From assembly GCF_023617305.1 (NCBI RefSeq), contig NZ_CP081485.1:310001-374000 (forward strand): 64,000 bases of DNA, in the 5' to 3' direction. Source of the DNA: Methanobrevibacter sp. TLL-48-HuF1 (GTDB taxonomy: Archaea; Methanobacteriota; Methanobacteria; Methanobacteriales; Methanobacteriaceae). Within the stretch, counting starts at the first letter, position 1. Every line of letters starts with the position of its first letter. This document shows positions 26,922 to 36,245 of this stretch, piece by piece. The notes under the pieces are model-generated. The model was not told where the DNA came from and made no database searches. It saw only the letters and a program-made list of their open reading frames with translations. The translations under genes were made by a program, and so were the position numbers.

Positions 26922-29900
26922 ATGAGATATAAGCCCTTATTAATATTACTTATATTATTTGCATTTATCTGTGGAATAAGCAGTGCAAGTGCAAGTGATT
27001 TAAGCAACGATACAGATATGGAAACATATTCTGCTGAAATCACAGGCATAAATAATGAAAATCAGAGTATTCTAACAGATACCGGCAACACAGTTTATGC
27101 AAATAATTGGAACGAACTAAAAACATATTGTGAAAAATCAGATAAAAATTATATAATTCATCTGAAAGAAAATACTAATTTTTATCCGGATAATGGAACT
27201 GATTATAGCCAACAAATTATAGTTAAAAATAATGTTACAATCATCGGTAGCGAAGGGTCCTATTTTGGAGACACAAACCCTAACCCAATATCCATTTACT
27301 ATACACCAATAGTAACTGAAGATGATTCTAAAATCAGTTTAAAAATATTAAATACTACTTTTAAATGGATGGATCTTGAAAAAAATATACCTGCCGAAAG
27401 TGGTATGTTTATACAAATGGGAGGAAATTCAAAGGATAATTTACTTGAAAATTCTACATTTTATAATATTAACAGTGGAACAGGTCACGGATGTGTTTAT
27501 TATTTAAAACGCGGATATGCAACTGTAAAAAACTGCAGTTTTAAAAACATAACTACTGAGTTTGGAGTTTTAAGCATATACGACCCGGCAGAAGACCCTA
27601 CAAAAAACTGTACAACTGCAGGAATGTTAGTTGAAAACTGCTACTTTGAAGACAACTATGCACATGTAGAACCTGGATGTATCAACAATTGTGGACAATT
27701 AATAGTTAAAAATTCCACATTTTACAAAAACAGTGCATTTTGGTGGGCTGGAGCAATACATACTCACGGTGGAGCAAATACAACAATATACAACTCCAAC
27801 TTCACAGACAATGTGGCAGGTTGGAACGGTGGAGCATTATACACCTACAGTTACTTACAAATTTACAACACAACATTTACAGGCAACAATTGTACAACCA
27901 ACAATGGTGGAGGAGCAATTGGAGCATGTGATTATCTTACAAAATATTACATAACCATAAACAACAGTCTTTTTGAAAACAATGCCAACATATGTAAAAA
28001 TACCGGACGTGGAGGAGCAATATCTGTTATGGATGAAGGAGGATTAACAATACATAATACAAAATTTATCAATAACAGCGCCCCAATTGGACAGGCAATA
28101 TGTGCATATTATGTAGAAGGATATGGTGATGATCCTGACATTGAATTAATCAACAATACATTCATAAATCATACTAGTGCTGCAGACACATTAACAATAA
28201 AATTAAAAACCGGTACAAATACAACTGCAATTCTTAAAAATAACACTTACTTAAATTCAACTATCAAACTTAAAACATTCAATATTGTTCCAACTCATTC
28301 AAACATTGAAATAAACAAAGAATGTGAATTTAAAGTAATCATAGAACTGGAAAATCCTGATGGATATGACAAAGATATTCTAAATAAAACATTTTACAAA
28401 TTATATGTAAATGAAGTATTTGAAAAGGAATTTGGACCCGAACCTACTTTTAAATTAAATATAACTCAAAAAGAAACATTAATCCATATAATTTCAACAA
28501 TAGGATACAAAACTTCCAAAAACATAACAATAACTTCTAGAAACACCACAACACTTACACTAGGTGTAAAAGAAATAAATAAAACCGATGTAACTATTAT
28601 TTCAACAATTAACCCCGATGCAACTGGAAATGTTGTATTTACATTCCAAGGAAAAGAATATCTAAAAAAAATAGAAAATGGACAAGCAACATTAAAACTT
28701 ACTTTAATGCCGGGAACTTATGACATTAAAGTAAGATACGGAGGAGATAAAAACTATATCCCCTCTAAAGATAATTTAACATTTACAGTTGACAAACTTG
28801 ATTTAAAATTTAACATAACAGCCAATGATATTGTTTGTGGTGAAAATGCTACTGTTAGTGTAATTTTACCGGCGAACGTAACTGGTAATGTTACTGTTAA
28901 TGTAAATAATAAAAACTACACTAAACATAATGTTAACGGAACTGTTATATTTATCATTTCTGATTTGGCAGTAGGCACTTATAATGTTACTGCATCATTT
29001 GTAGGGGATGAAGCTCAGGGTATGGCTACTGCAGTATTTAAAGTTTCTCAATTAACTCCAGATTTAAATATCACAGTTAATAATATAATATTTGGTGAAG
29101 ATTTAACTGTTGAAGTTAATTTACCTGCTGATGCTACTGGTGAAGTAATTATCACAGTTGACGGTAAAAATTACACAGTAACTATTAAAAATGGTAAAGC
29201 TACACAAGTTGTTAAAGATTTAACTGCTAATAATTATACAATTGCTGTTAAATATACAGGTAATAACAAATACACACCTATTGAAATTACTAAAAATATA
29301 TCTGTAGCTAAAGCAGATTCAAATATCACTGTTAATGTTAATGACATAAAAGTCGGTGAAAACGCAACAGTAACCGTAAATATACTTTCTGATGCCACCG
29401 GCAATGTAATTATTACTGTTGACGGTAAAGATTACACTGTAGCTATTGTAGATGGTAAAGCAGTTAAAACAATAGCTGATCTTAAAGCAAACAATTACAC
29501 TGTAACTGTTAAATACGCTGGAGACAACAATTATAATCCTAATCAAAACACAACCAAATTCACAGTATCCAAAATATCAGACTATAACATGAACATTACT
29601 GTTCCTGAATTTAAAGAAGGAGTAAACTCCACTATTAGTGTGGTTTTACCTAAAGATGCAACTGGAACAGTCACTGTTGAAATCAACAGTAAAAAATACA
29701 CTGCAAATGTAACTAATGGAATTGCAAAAGTAAATATTTTTGGATTAAGTGCTGGAAATCATAATATCACTACAACTTACTCTGGTGATGCTAAATATGA
29801 TTCCATAACTAAAAAAGGAAACATAACTGTAATTCCAAATGTAAATGTAAACTTAGATGTTAATGATGTTGTAATGATTTATCATGACGGAACACGTTTA

Positions 29901-30869
29901 GTTGCTAAATTAACAGATTTCAAAGGAAAAGCAATAGTCAATGCTACATTATACTTTACCATCAATGGTCAAACTTACAATAAAACCACTGATGCTAACG
30001 GTACTGCTTCCATGGGATTAAACTTAGTATCTAATGTTTATCAGGTTACTGTTTCATATAACGGTTCAGAAATACATGATAAAGTAAGTAAGAATATTAC
30101 TGTAACTATTAATCCGACTATTATAAGTAAAGATTTAGTTAAAATGTATCAGAATGATACCAGATTCTATGCTAAGTTTACTGACAGCACTGGAAAAGCA
30201 ATAGCTAATAAGGAAATCAAATTTAATATTAATGGTGTTTTCTATACCAAAAAGACTGATAAAGATGGTATGGCTGATTTAGGCATTATGTTAAGACCTG
30301 GAAATTACATTTTAACTGCTTACAACCCTGTAACCGGCGAAGAAAAAGGATTTAACATAACTGTAAAATCATTAATCATGCAAAATGACTTAACCAAATA
30401 TTACTTAAATGCTTCCAGATTTGAAGCAACTGTCTACAACAAAGACGGATCTTTAGCAGTAAACAAAGAAGTAACATTTAACATCAACGGTGTGTTCTAT
30501 CACAAAAAAACAGATGAAAATGGTGTTGCAAGCTTAGGAATAGCTTTAAGACCAGGAAACTACACTATTACAACAATGTATGACGGATTGGATATTGGAA
30601 ACAAAGTCACTGTCATGCCAACTTTAGTAACAAAAGATCTCTCCATGAAGTACCTTGACGGCAGCAATTTCACTGCTTTAACTTTAGACGGTCAAGGTAA
30701 ACCATTAGCTAACCAAAACGTATCATTTAACGTAAACGGTGTATTCTATCACAAAGTTACTAATAAAGACGGTATAGCAAGCTTAGGAATCAGATTAATG
30801 AGCGGCGAATACATCATAACTTCCTACTGGAATGACTTCCAAACAGGAAACACAATAAAAATATCTTAA
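26922..30869 (+). CDS. giant adhesin-like protein 2 (beta-helix plus Ig-like modules)
   Basis: 1315 residues. A signal peptide (about 1-25, LLILLILFAFICGISSASA) is followed by a beta-helix with Asn-rich rungs and GGAI motifs like those of polymorphic outer membrane proteins (about 60-470), a linker, then Ig-like modules to the end. From residue 635 it is almost the same protein as its divergent neighbour but lacks one 91-residue module. Small clustered differences exist (for example SNVYQVTVSYNGSEIHDKV against SNVYKATVSYKGSDKYNAV). There is no C-terminal anchor. Only a weak TGAT precedes the ATG. It ends in a stem-loop terminator. Confidence 0.9.
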   Translation: MRYKPLLILLILFAFICGISSASASDLSNDTDMETYSAEITGINNENQSILTDTGNTVYANNWNELKTYCEKSDKNYIIHLKENTNFYPDNGTDYSQQIIVKNNVTIIGSEGSYFGDTNPNPISIYYTPIVTEDDSKISLKILNTTFKWMDLEKNIPAESGMFIQMGGNSKDNLLENSTFYNINSGTGHGCVYYLKRGYATVKNCSFKNITTEFGVLSIYDPAEDPTKNCTTAGMLVENCYFEDNYAHVEPGCINNCGQLIVKNSTFYKNSAFWWAGAIHTHGGANTTIYNSNFTDNVAGWNGGALYTYSYLQIYNTTFTGNNCTTNNGGGAIGACDYLTKYYITINNSLFENNANICKNTGRGGAISVMDEGGLTIHNTKFINNSAPIGQAICAYYVEGYGDDPDIELINNTFINHTSAADTLTIKLKTGTNTTAILKNNTYLNSTIKLKTFNIVPTHSNIEINKECEFKVIIELENPDGYDKDILNKTFYKLYVNEVFEKEFGPEPTFKLNITQKETLIHIISTIGYKTSKNITITSRNTTTLTLGVKEINKTDVTIISTINPDATGNVVFTFQGKEYLKKIENGQATLKLTLMPGTYDIKVRYGGDKNYIPSKDNLTFTVDKLDLKFNITANDIVCGENATVSVILPANVTGNVTVNVNNKNYTKHNVNGTVIFIISDLAVGTYNVTASFVGDEAQGMATAVFKVSQLTPDLNITVNNIIFGEDLTVEVNLPADATGEVIITVDGKNYTVTIKNGKATQVVKDLTANNYTIAVKYTGNNKYTPIEITKNISVAKADSNITVNVNDIKVGENATVTVNILSDATGNVIITVDGKDYTVAIVDGKAVKTIADLKANNYTVTVKYAGDNNYNPNQNTTKFTVSKISDYNMNITVPEFKEGVNSTISVVLPKDATGTVTVEINSKKYTANVTNGIAKVNIFGLSAGNHNITTTYSGDAKYDSITKKGNITVIPNVNVNLDVNDVVMIYHDGTRLVAKLTDFKGKAIVNATLYFTINGQTYNKTTDANGTASMGLNLVSNVYQVTVSYNGSEIHDKVSKNITVTINPTIISKDLVKMYQNDTRFYAKFTDSTGKAIANKEIKFNINGVFYTKKTDKDGMADLGIMLRPGNYILTAYNPVTGEEKGFNITVKSLIMQNDLTKYYLNASRFEATVYNKDGSLAVNKEVTFNINGVFYHKKTDENGVASLGIALRPGNYTITTMYDGLDIGNKVTVMPTLVTKDLSMKYLDGSNFTALTLDGQGKPLANQNVSFNVNGVFYHKVTNKDGIASLGIRLMSGEYIITSYWNDFQTGNTIKIS
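28826..30869 (+). repeat. large inverted repeat, right arm
   Basis: Reverse-complement partner of 21787-24106. The junction where the 273-bp module is absent falls at 29315/29316, exactly on a module boundary and in frame. Confidence 0.93.
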
Positions 30870-30872
30870 AAA

Positions 30873-30904
30873 AGGGTTATTAAAACCCTATTATTCTTTT
30901 TTTT
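30873..30904 (+). terminator. terminator of giant adhesin-like gene 2
   Basis: A stem AGGGTT/AACCCT (30873-30878 with 30884-30889) is followed by a T-rich run ending in eight or more T. Confidence 0.85.
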
Positions 30905-30950
30905 AAAATTGAAAAAATTAATTAATAACATCACTCAAAAAATATAATTA

Positions 30951-31625
30951 ATGTATCCACAAACTAAAATAGCAATACCCATTTTTCAAGCAAAAAAGGA
31001 AGATGTAATTAAAGTAGCTGAAGATTGTATTGAAAAAGGTGCTGATGTACTTGAATTTAGAATAGATGCACTGGACAATCCTAACTTTAAAGATATACAG
31101 GAAATCATTGAAGAAATCAACTTTCCAATGATAGCTACCAATAGAATTTCATCTGAAGGCGGTTCTTTTAAAGGAACAGAAGAAGAAAGAATTGATATTT
31201 TATTAAAATGTGCTCCTTTAGTTGATTATGTGGACATTGAACTTCAAAGTGATGATAAATATATAAAACAGATACATGATACCGGAGTAACTACCATTGT
31301 TTCATATCATGATTTTCATAAAACTCCTGAAATTAATGAAATCATGTATATTGTTGAAAAAGAACATAAACTTGGAGACATAGCTAAAGTGGCATTTATG
31401 CCTAATGATTTGGATGATACTTTAAAAATATTAGCTATTCTTTCACATTGTGAAAATACAATAGCTATTTCAATGAGTGATTTAGGTAGCTACACCAGAG
31501 TTATGGCTTCCAAATTTGATTCCCCAATTACTTTTGCTGCAGGAACAGATGTTACAGCTCCTGGGCAAATTGATATTGAAACTATGAAATCATTGCTTAA
31601 TATGGATTTAAATCTTATAGAATAG
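30951..31625 (+). CDS. aroD: 3-dehydroquinate dehydratase, type I
   Basis: 224 residues, (beta/alpha)8 barrel. Substrate contacts lie in LEFRIDAL, the general-base His is in VSYHDFHKTPE and the Schiff-base Lys in AKVAFMPN. It catalyses dehydration of 3-dehydroquinate in the shikimate pathway, which in methanogens follows the archaeal DKFP entry. The ATG at 30951 lacks a strong ribosome binding site (possibly leaderless). The signal-peptidase-like gene follows within ten bases. Confidence 0.96.
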   Translation: MYPQTKIAIPIFQAKKEDVIKVAEDCIEKGADVLEFRIDALDNPNFKDIQEIIEEINFPMIATNRISSEGGSFKGTEEERIDILLKCAPLVDYVDIELQSDDKYIKQIHDTGVTTIVSYHDFHKTPEINEIMYIVEKEHKLGDIAKVAFMPNDLDDTLKILAILSHCENTIAISMSDLGSYTRVMASKFDSPITFAAGTDVTAPGQIDIETMKSLLNMDLNLIE

Positions 31626-31634
31626 GTGATTAAA

Positions 31635-32249
31635 ATGGCTAAAAAGTGTATTTTAGCTTTTATTTTAATAGTTATCTTAGCTATTTTTTTAGGAATATTT
31701 TTAACAGAAGATAACGGATCTGTTGATGTTTATATAGATGGAGAAAATGTAACTGCATCAACACATCCCGGATTAAACACTGAAATTAATACTGATGAAC
31801 TTAACAATGAAATTTGTAACTATGCTCTTGAATCAATGAACCAGCCAAACACAAATATAGATACTTTAAAATCAGGAATTCATGACATATGCTTAAGTCA
31901 TGGCCTTGATACCTCCAATATCAATATTGATTCTTCTTTAGGCGAAAATAATGTTCCTGTTATTTTTCAGGTTGATGGAACTTCCATGCTTCCAACCCTG
32001 CAGGACGGACAAGATGTTTTAGTTAATAAAACACAAAATGTTCATATTGGAGATATTGTAGTTGCCAATTCTTCAGAATATGGAAACATTATAAAAAGAG
32101 TTGACCAGGTTAATGATAATCAAATTCACCTTGTAAGTGATAATAAAAATGTAGAATACAGTCAAATCAATGGTGTTCTATATGAAACAAAAGGAATAAG
32201 TACATGGGTTGATTCAAGTGATATTTATGGTGTAGTTATAAAATATTAA
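31635..32249 (+). CDS. signal-peptidase-like S24/S26 serine protease
   Basis: 204 residues. There is one N-terminal membrane segment (about 5-24) and an extracytoplasmic linker of about 90 residues. The S26 core follows: the catalytic Ser in VDGTSMLPTLQDGQDVLV, the hydrophobic box GDIVVAN and the Lys in GNIIKRVDQV. A Ser-Lys dyad is the bacterial arrangement, whereas most archaeal Sec signal peptidases use Ser-His, so this may be a specialised processing enzyme. The ATG at 31635 is preferred because the in-frame GTG at 31626 lies inside GGTGAT. The gene is coupled to aroD without a known functional link. Confidence 0.82.
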   Translation: MAKKCILAFILIVILAIFLGIFLTEDNGSVDVYIDGENVTASTHPGLNTEINTDELNNEICNYALESMNQPNTNIDTLKSGIHDICLSHGLDTSNINIDSSLGENNVPVIFQVDGTSMLPTLQDGQDVLVNKTQNVHIGDIVVANSSEYGNIIKRVDQVNDNQIHLVSDNKNVEYSQINGVLYETKGISTWVDSSDIYGVVIKY

Positions 32250-32254
32250 AAAAT

Positions 32255-32283
32255 AAGGATAGGAAAAGTGCTTATACAGCACT
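32255..32283 (-). terminator. candidate terminator of amtB-glnK
   Basis: A 6-bp stem AGTGCT/AGCACT (32267-32272 with 32278-32283) overlaps the glnK stop and is followed on the minus strand by a modest T-rich tract. Confidence 0.5.
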
Positions 32284-32610
32284 GTCTCCTTCTTCACCGG
32301 TTCTGATTCTTATTACATTGTCAATCGGGTAAATGAAGATTTTACCATCACCGATGTTACCTGTTTTTGCACCTTTTTGGATGGCTTTAACAATAGTATC
32401 TACACCTTCATCTTTTGTGACAATTTCAATACGTGTTTTTGGAATTAAGTCAATACAGTAACTGGATCCCCTATATGATTCTTTGATACCTTTTTGACTG
32501 CCTCTTCCTTTAATTTCAGAAACATTCATCCCCTGACAGCCAACAGCTGTAAGTTCATTTTTAACGTCCTGATACTTTTCCTGTCTAATAATTGCAACAA
32601 TACTTTTCAT
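32272..32610 (-). CDS. glnK: nitrogen regulatory protein P-II
   Basis: 112 residues. P-II trimer subunit that binds ATP/ADP and 2-oxoglutarate and plugs the AmtB channel when nitrogen is plentiful. The T loop is complete (KGIKESYRGSSYCIDLIPK) with Tyr51 in place, and the ATP-binding GAKTGNIGDGKIFI and C-terminal RIRTGEEGDSAV match the family. It is 11 bp after amtB, as in most prokaryotes. Methanogen GlnK is generally not uridylylated despite keeping Tyr51. Confidence 0.96.
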   Translation of the reverse strand: MKSIVAIIRQEKYQDVKNELTAVGCQGMNVSEIKGRGSQKGIKESYRGSSYCIDLIPKTRIEIVTKDEGVDTIVKAIQKGAKTGNIGDGKIFIYPIDNVIRIRTGEEGDSAV

Positions 32611-32621
32611 TTTAAAACCTT

Positions 32622-33839
32622 CTAGTTAAAATTATATGCAGATTCTTCGTGAAGTTTTGCATCTAATCCAACAACTTCATCTTCGTCTTCTACTCTGATA
32701 CCACCCATAGCTTTATCAAGTACTTTAGCTAAGACATAGCTTATTACAAATGCGTAAATAATAGTAGCTACTACACTTATTATTTGTATTACAACCTGAT
32801 ATGGGTTTCCATATAATAATCCTGCTGCTTCATTAATGTATGGTGCTGCAAAGATACCAGTAGCAATTGCTCCCCATATACCGGACATACCGTGTATACC
32901 AAATACATCTAATGCATCGTCGTAACCAAGTTTTGCTTTTAAGTAGTAAATTGCAAAGTAAGATACTAAAGGAGCTACTGCACCAATTACTAATGCTCCA
33001 GGAACATCAACAAATCCTGCTGCTGGAGTAATAGCTACTAAACCAGCAATTCCTCCAGAAATTGCTCCAAGAACAGTTGGTTTACCAACAACAATTGTAT
33101 CTAATATAGTCCAGACGATTAAAGCTGCTGCAGCTGCAACGTTTGAAACAATAATTGCATTTGCTGCAAGACCATTTGCACCTAAACCGGATCCACCATT
33201 GAATCCCATCCATCCGAACCATAGAAGTGCTGCACCTAATACTGCATATCCTAAGTTATGTGGTAATAATGAAATGTCTTTTCTTTTACCTAATACAAGT
33301 GCGATAGCTAATGCAGAAACCCCTGAATTAATATGTACAACAGTACCACCTGCGAAATCAAGTGCTCCCATATTCATTAACCATCCTCCACCCCATACCC
33401 AGTGAGCAATAGGGATGTAGACAAGACAAGCCCAAATCGGGATGAAAATTACCCAAGCTTTTGTTTTCATTCTTCCAACAACACCACCAGAAATCAATGC
33501 TGCTGTTAAACCTGCAAATGCAAGTTGGAACATAACAAACAATAGTGTTGGAATAGTTCCGCTTAAATCATCAAGTCCGATTCCACTTAAGAAGAAATTG
33601 GAAGGGCTTCCTATAAATCCTCCTAGTGACGGAGTTCCAAAGGCAAACTGATAACCGAAGATAACCCAAATAACACTTACAATTGAAAATGCGATAAAGG
33701 TTAAAAACATAGTATTTAAAACATTTTTACGTTTACTTAAACCACCATAAAAGAATGCGACAGCCGGAATACTCATTAAAAGTACTAAAAGACTACAAAC
33801 AAGAACCCAAGCTGTATCTCCTGCGCTAAATATATCCAT
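32622..33839 (-). CDS. amtB: ammonium transporter
   Basis: 405 residues, eleven membrane helices. The pore histidines are in [10 protein letters not shown] and FGIHGMSG, and the family signature [13 protein letters not shown] is intact. It brings ammonium into the cell under nitrogen limitation and is gated by GlnK encoded next to it. Expression should be under NrpR control through the operator at 33934-33947. The ribosome binding site is weak (AAAAGATATA). Confidence 0.96.
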   Translation of the reverse strand: MDIFSAGDTAWVLVCSLLVLLMSIPAVAFFYGGLSKRKNVLNTMFLTFIAFSIVSVIWVIFGYQFAFGTPSLGGFIGSPSNFFLSGIGLDDLSGTIPTLLFVMFQLAFAGLTAALISGGVVGRMKTKAWVIFIPIWACLVYIPIAHWVWGGGWLMNMGALDFAGGTVVHINSGVSALAIALVLGKRKDISLLPHNLGYAVLGAALLWFGWMGFNGGSGLGANGLAANAIIVSNVAAAAALIVWTILDTIVVGKPTVLGAISGGIAGLVAITPAAGFVDVPGALVIGAVAPLVSYFAIYYLKAKLGYDDALDVFGIHGMSGIWGAIATGIFAAPYINEAAGLLYGNPYQVVIQIISVVATIIYAFVISYVLAKVLDKAMGGIRVEDEDEVVGLDAKLHEESAYNFN

Positions 33840-33933
33840 TATATCTTTTCTCTTTTTAAATAAATTAATAACAATAAATCAAAATTATTTTTTTAAATTT
33901 TTATGAATTTTGATTGAACGGAAGTCGGAAGTC

Positions 33934-33947
33934 GGAATCCTTCTTCC
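33934..33947 (-). promoter_or_regulatory. NrpR operator (GGAA-N6-TTCC)
   Basis: GGAATCCTTCTTCC is an exact match to the methanogen NrpR operator; the dyad extends to TCGGAA/TTCCGA (33932-33949). Two further CGGAAGT copies lie alongside (33919-33932). The TATA-like CCTTTATATA (33973-33982 on the minus strand) is about 25 bp upstream, placing the operator on the transcription start of amtB-glnK, as expected for a repressor responding to 2-oxoglutarate. Confidence 0.85.
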
Positions 33948-33972
33948 GATATATAGTAGTTGAACTTACAGG

Positions 33973-33982
33973 TATATAAAGG
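33973..33982 (-). promoter_or_regulatory. amtB TATA box
   Basis: CCTTTATATA on the minus strand, about 25 bp before the operator and 134 bp before the amtB ATG; position relative to the operator supports the call. Confidence 0.6.
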
Positions 33983-34140
33983 TTTTGGTAAAATGGATCT
34001 CAAAAAAATATGATGCTTTAAAAAAATTCAATAAAAAATATTAATAATATATAAATATATAAATAAATAACAGTTAATCTTTAAAATTAAATAAAAGAAA
34101 ACTTTAAATTTGCAAATTCAAAAAGAAAAAATGTGTTATT

Positions 34141-34455
34141 ATGAGAGGGCAAACAAAAGCAAAATTAATTGTGTTTTTTATTGTTGCAATTATTGCATTT
34201 GCTGCAAGTTCAATAGCTGCAAATATTATTTTAATAGAAAATCCCAATGACAATACTCTGCTAGCTATTGAAGATGATAATTTCACACCTCAAAAAGTGG
34301 ATTATGTTCCTACATACATCCCGAAACCTAAAATTATTAATGATACTAATTTAACCAACAAAACAAATTGGATTGATGATACAAATATTACTGACATTTT
34401 TAATAATACAAAAGAAAATTTAAGTGATTTATGGAATGAATATTCAAATTGGTGA
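34141..34455 (+). CDS. small membrane-anchored hypothetical protein
   Basis: 104 residues with one hydrophobic N-terminal segment (about 9-31, LIVFFIVAIIAFAASSIAANII). The remainder is Asn/Asp-rich and polar, presumably exported. There are no cysteines or known motif. Its TGA stop lies inside the GGTGAT ribosome binding site of the HD-hydrolase gene, so the two are coupled. Function not recognised. Confidence 0.7.
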   Translation: MRGQTKAKLIVFFIVAIIAFAASSIAANIILIENPNDNTLLAIEDDNFTPQKVDYVPTYIPKPKIINDTNLTNKTNWIDDTNITDIFNNTKENLSDLWNEYSNW

Positions 34456-34460
34456 TTATA

Positions 34461-35687
34461 ATGGGTGAAAAAAAGAAATTCATTAGAGATAGTGTCTATG
34501 GAGACATTAGCTTAAACAAATTTGAACAAAAAGTATTGGACATGCCTCAATTCCAACGTTTAAGAAGAATTAAACAATTAGGATTAATTAACTTAATTTA
34601 TCCTGGTGCAAATCACACCCGTTTTGAGCATTCAATCGGAACAATGAATCTTGGATCCAAATTAGCTAACGAATTAGAGCTAAGTAAAGATGAAATTGAA
34701 CTTGTTAGAATCTCTGCTCTGCTTCATGATATTGGACATGGTCCTTTTTCACATGTGTCTGAAGGAGTATTGTCATTTCCTCATGAAGAATTAACAAAGT
34801 ATGTTATTTCCAAAACATCAATGCGAGATTATCTGGAAGAAAAATTTGATATTAAAGAAATAAATAAGATAATCTCCGGAGAAGGCAAATTAGGTCCGAT
34901 TGTGTCTGGAGAATTGGATGTAGACCGAATGGATTATCTTTTAAGGGATTCATATAATACCGGAGTAGCTTACGGAGTCATTGATTATGAAAGAATAATC
35001 TCTAATCTGAAACTAACCAAAAACTTAGTATTAGATATAAAAGGAGTTCAGGCTGCTGAAGGAGCTTTAGTATCTAGATATTTCATGTATCCAAGTGTAT
35101 ATCAACATCATACAACACGTATTGCCAATTCAATGTTTAGAAGAGGTTTAAAAAAGCTAATAAACTCAAAAGAAATAGACGAAAATGACATGTACAAATA
35201 TGATGATATGGATATGGTCAGCATTTACAGAAACAGCGAAAACCCATTTGTACGGGATATGATTACCCGTCTGGACAACAGGGATTTATTTAAACGGATA
35301 AAGGTTATCAGACTGGAAAACTTTAAAAATCCTGAAAAATTATACAAAACCTCACAGGAAACACTAAGGAAAGCTGAAGAGGAAATAGCTTATGATTTTG
35401 ATATGGATAAAGATTATATAACTATCAATATAGCTGAATATCCCCGTTTTGATGAAATGAAAACACAGGTAAGTGTTGACGGAAAATTATATCCTTTAAC
35501 TAAAATTTCAAATATTGTTGGAGCACTAAGTAAAGCAAGATTCAACATTCCGGATATCAGTGTTTATGTACCAAAAGAGGATAAAGCCAAATTTGAAAAA
35601 CTTAAATTAGAAAACTACCTGGATTTACCTGAAATCAATAAGGATAAATTCCATGGCATTCATTATGACCAAATCAAACTATTTTAG
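34461..35687 (+). CDS. HD-domain phosphohydrolase (dNTPase/SAMHD1-like)
   Basis: 408 residues. The metal ligands are His in HTRFEHSIGT, the HD pair in LLHDIGHGPFSH and a later Asp in ELDVDRMDYLLRDS, the arrangement of the YdhJ/dGTPase branch. It probably hydrolyses a nucleotide triphosphate; substrate is not known from sequence. The ATG at 34461 follows GGTGAT. Nine bases separate it from ubiX. Confidence 0.88.
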   Translation: MGEKKKFIRDSVYGDISLNKFEQKVLDMPQFQRLRRIKQLGLINLIYPGANHTRFEHSIGTMNLGSKLANELELSKDEIELVRISALLHDIGHGPFSHVSEGVLSFPHEELTKYVISKTSMRDYLEEKFDIKEINKIISGEGKLGPIVSGELDVDRMDYLLRDSYNTGVAYGVIDYERIISNLKLTKNLVLDIKGVQAAEGALVSRYFMYPSVYQHHTTRIANSMFRRGLKKLINSKEIDENDMYKYDDMDMVSIYRNSENPFVRDMITRLDNRDLFKRIKVIRLENFKNPEKLYKTSQETLRKAEEEIAYDFDMDKDYITINIAEYPRFDEMKTQVSVDGKLYPLTKISNIVGALSKARFNIPDISVYVPKEDKAKFEKLKLENYLDLPEINKDKFHGIHYDQIKLF

Positions 35688-35696
35688 GAGAATAAT

Positions 35697-36245
35697 ATGA
35701 TAGTAGTTGGAATTACAGGAGCTAGCGGAGTAATTTATGGAATTAAATTACTTAAAGCTCTAAATGAACTAAATATTGAAAACAGCTTAATTATAAGTGA
35801 TGCTGCTAAAACTGTAATAAATCATGAAGTAAAAGAATCAATTGAAGAGATAATCAGTTTAGCAGACAATTATTATGAATTTGACGATTTGACTGCATCA
35901 ATCAACAGCGGATCATTTAAATTTGACGGACTGGCTATTGTACCATGTTCCATGAAAACATTATCATCAATAGCTAACGGATATGCATCTAACACCATTA
36001 CACGAGTAGCTGACGTAAGCTTAAAAGAAAGAAGAAAAACAGTTATTGTTCCTCGTGAAACACCTCTCAGAAGCATACACCTCGAAAATATGCTGAATTT
36101 ATCAAAAGAAGGAGCTGTGATTTTACCTGCAATGCCTGGATTTTACTCTGACAGTGATACCATTGATGATCAGATTAATTTTATTGTAGGTAAAATCCTG
36201 GATTCACTGAATATTGAAAATAACATCTATAAAAGGTGGGAATAA
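35697..36245 (+). CDS. ubiX: flavin prenyltransferase UbiX-like
   Basis: 182 residues, flavoprotein (Pad1/UbiX) fold. GITGASGVIYGIKLL is the FMN loop, PCSMKTLSSIANGYA the central signature, and VPRETPLRSIHLENML the dimethylallyl-phosphate binding motif. It makes prenylated FMN for a UbiD-type decarboxylase; ubiD is not in this window. GGAG precedes the ATG. Its stop is directly followed by the cbiT ATG. Confidence 0.92.
   Translation: MIVVGITGASGVIYGIKLLKALNELNIENSLIISDAAKTVINHEVKESIEEIISLADNYYEFDDLTASINSGSFKFDGLAIVPCSMKTLSSIANGYASNTITRVADVSLKERRKTVIVPRETPLRSIHLENMLNLSKEGAVILPAMPGFYSDSDTIDDQINFIVGKILDSLNIENNIYKRWE

Larger units (their letters stand above)
33840..34140. other. amtB regulatory region, no gene
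   Basis: 301 bp holding the amtB promoter and NrpR-type operator in the left half, and an AT-rich stretch upstream of the small membrane-protein gene in the right half. No coding frame is seen. Confidence 0.6.

Noticed and set aside
27733-27954. Two additional long frames inside the beta-helix part of giant adhesin 2
   Set aside because: Repeats rich in ACA, AAC and GGA codons keep all three frames open; the main frame continues with a signal peptide and conserved stalk.
33953-33968. 16-base match ATAGTAGTTGAACTTA shared with the psmA upstream region (about 42160-42180, minus strand)
   Set aside because: A match of this length is expected by chance several times in 64 kb of AT-rich DNA, and orientation relative to genes differs.
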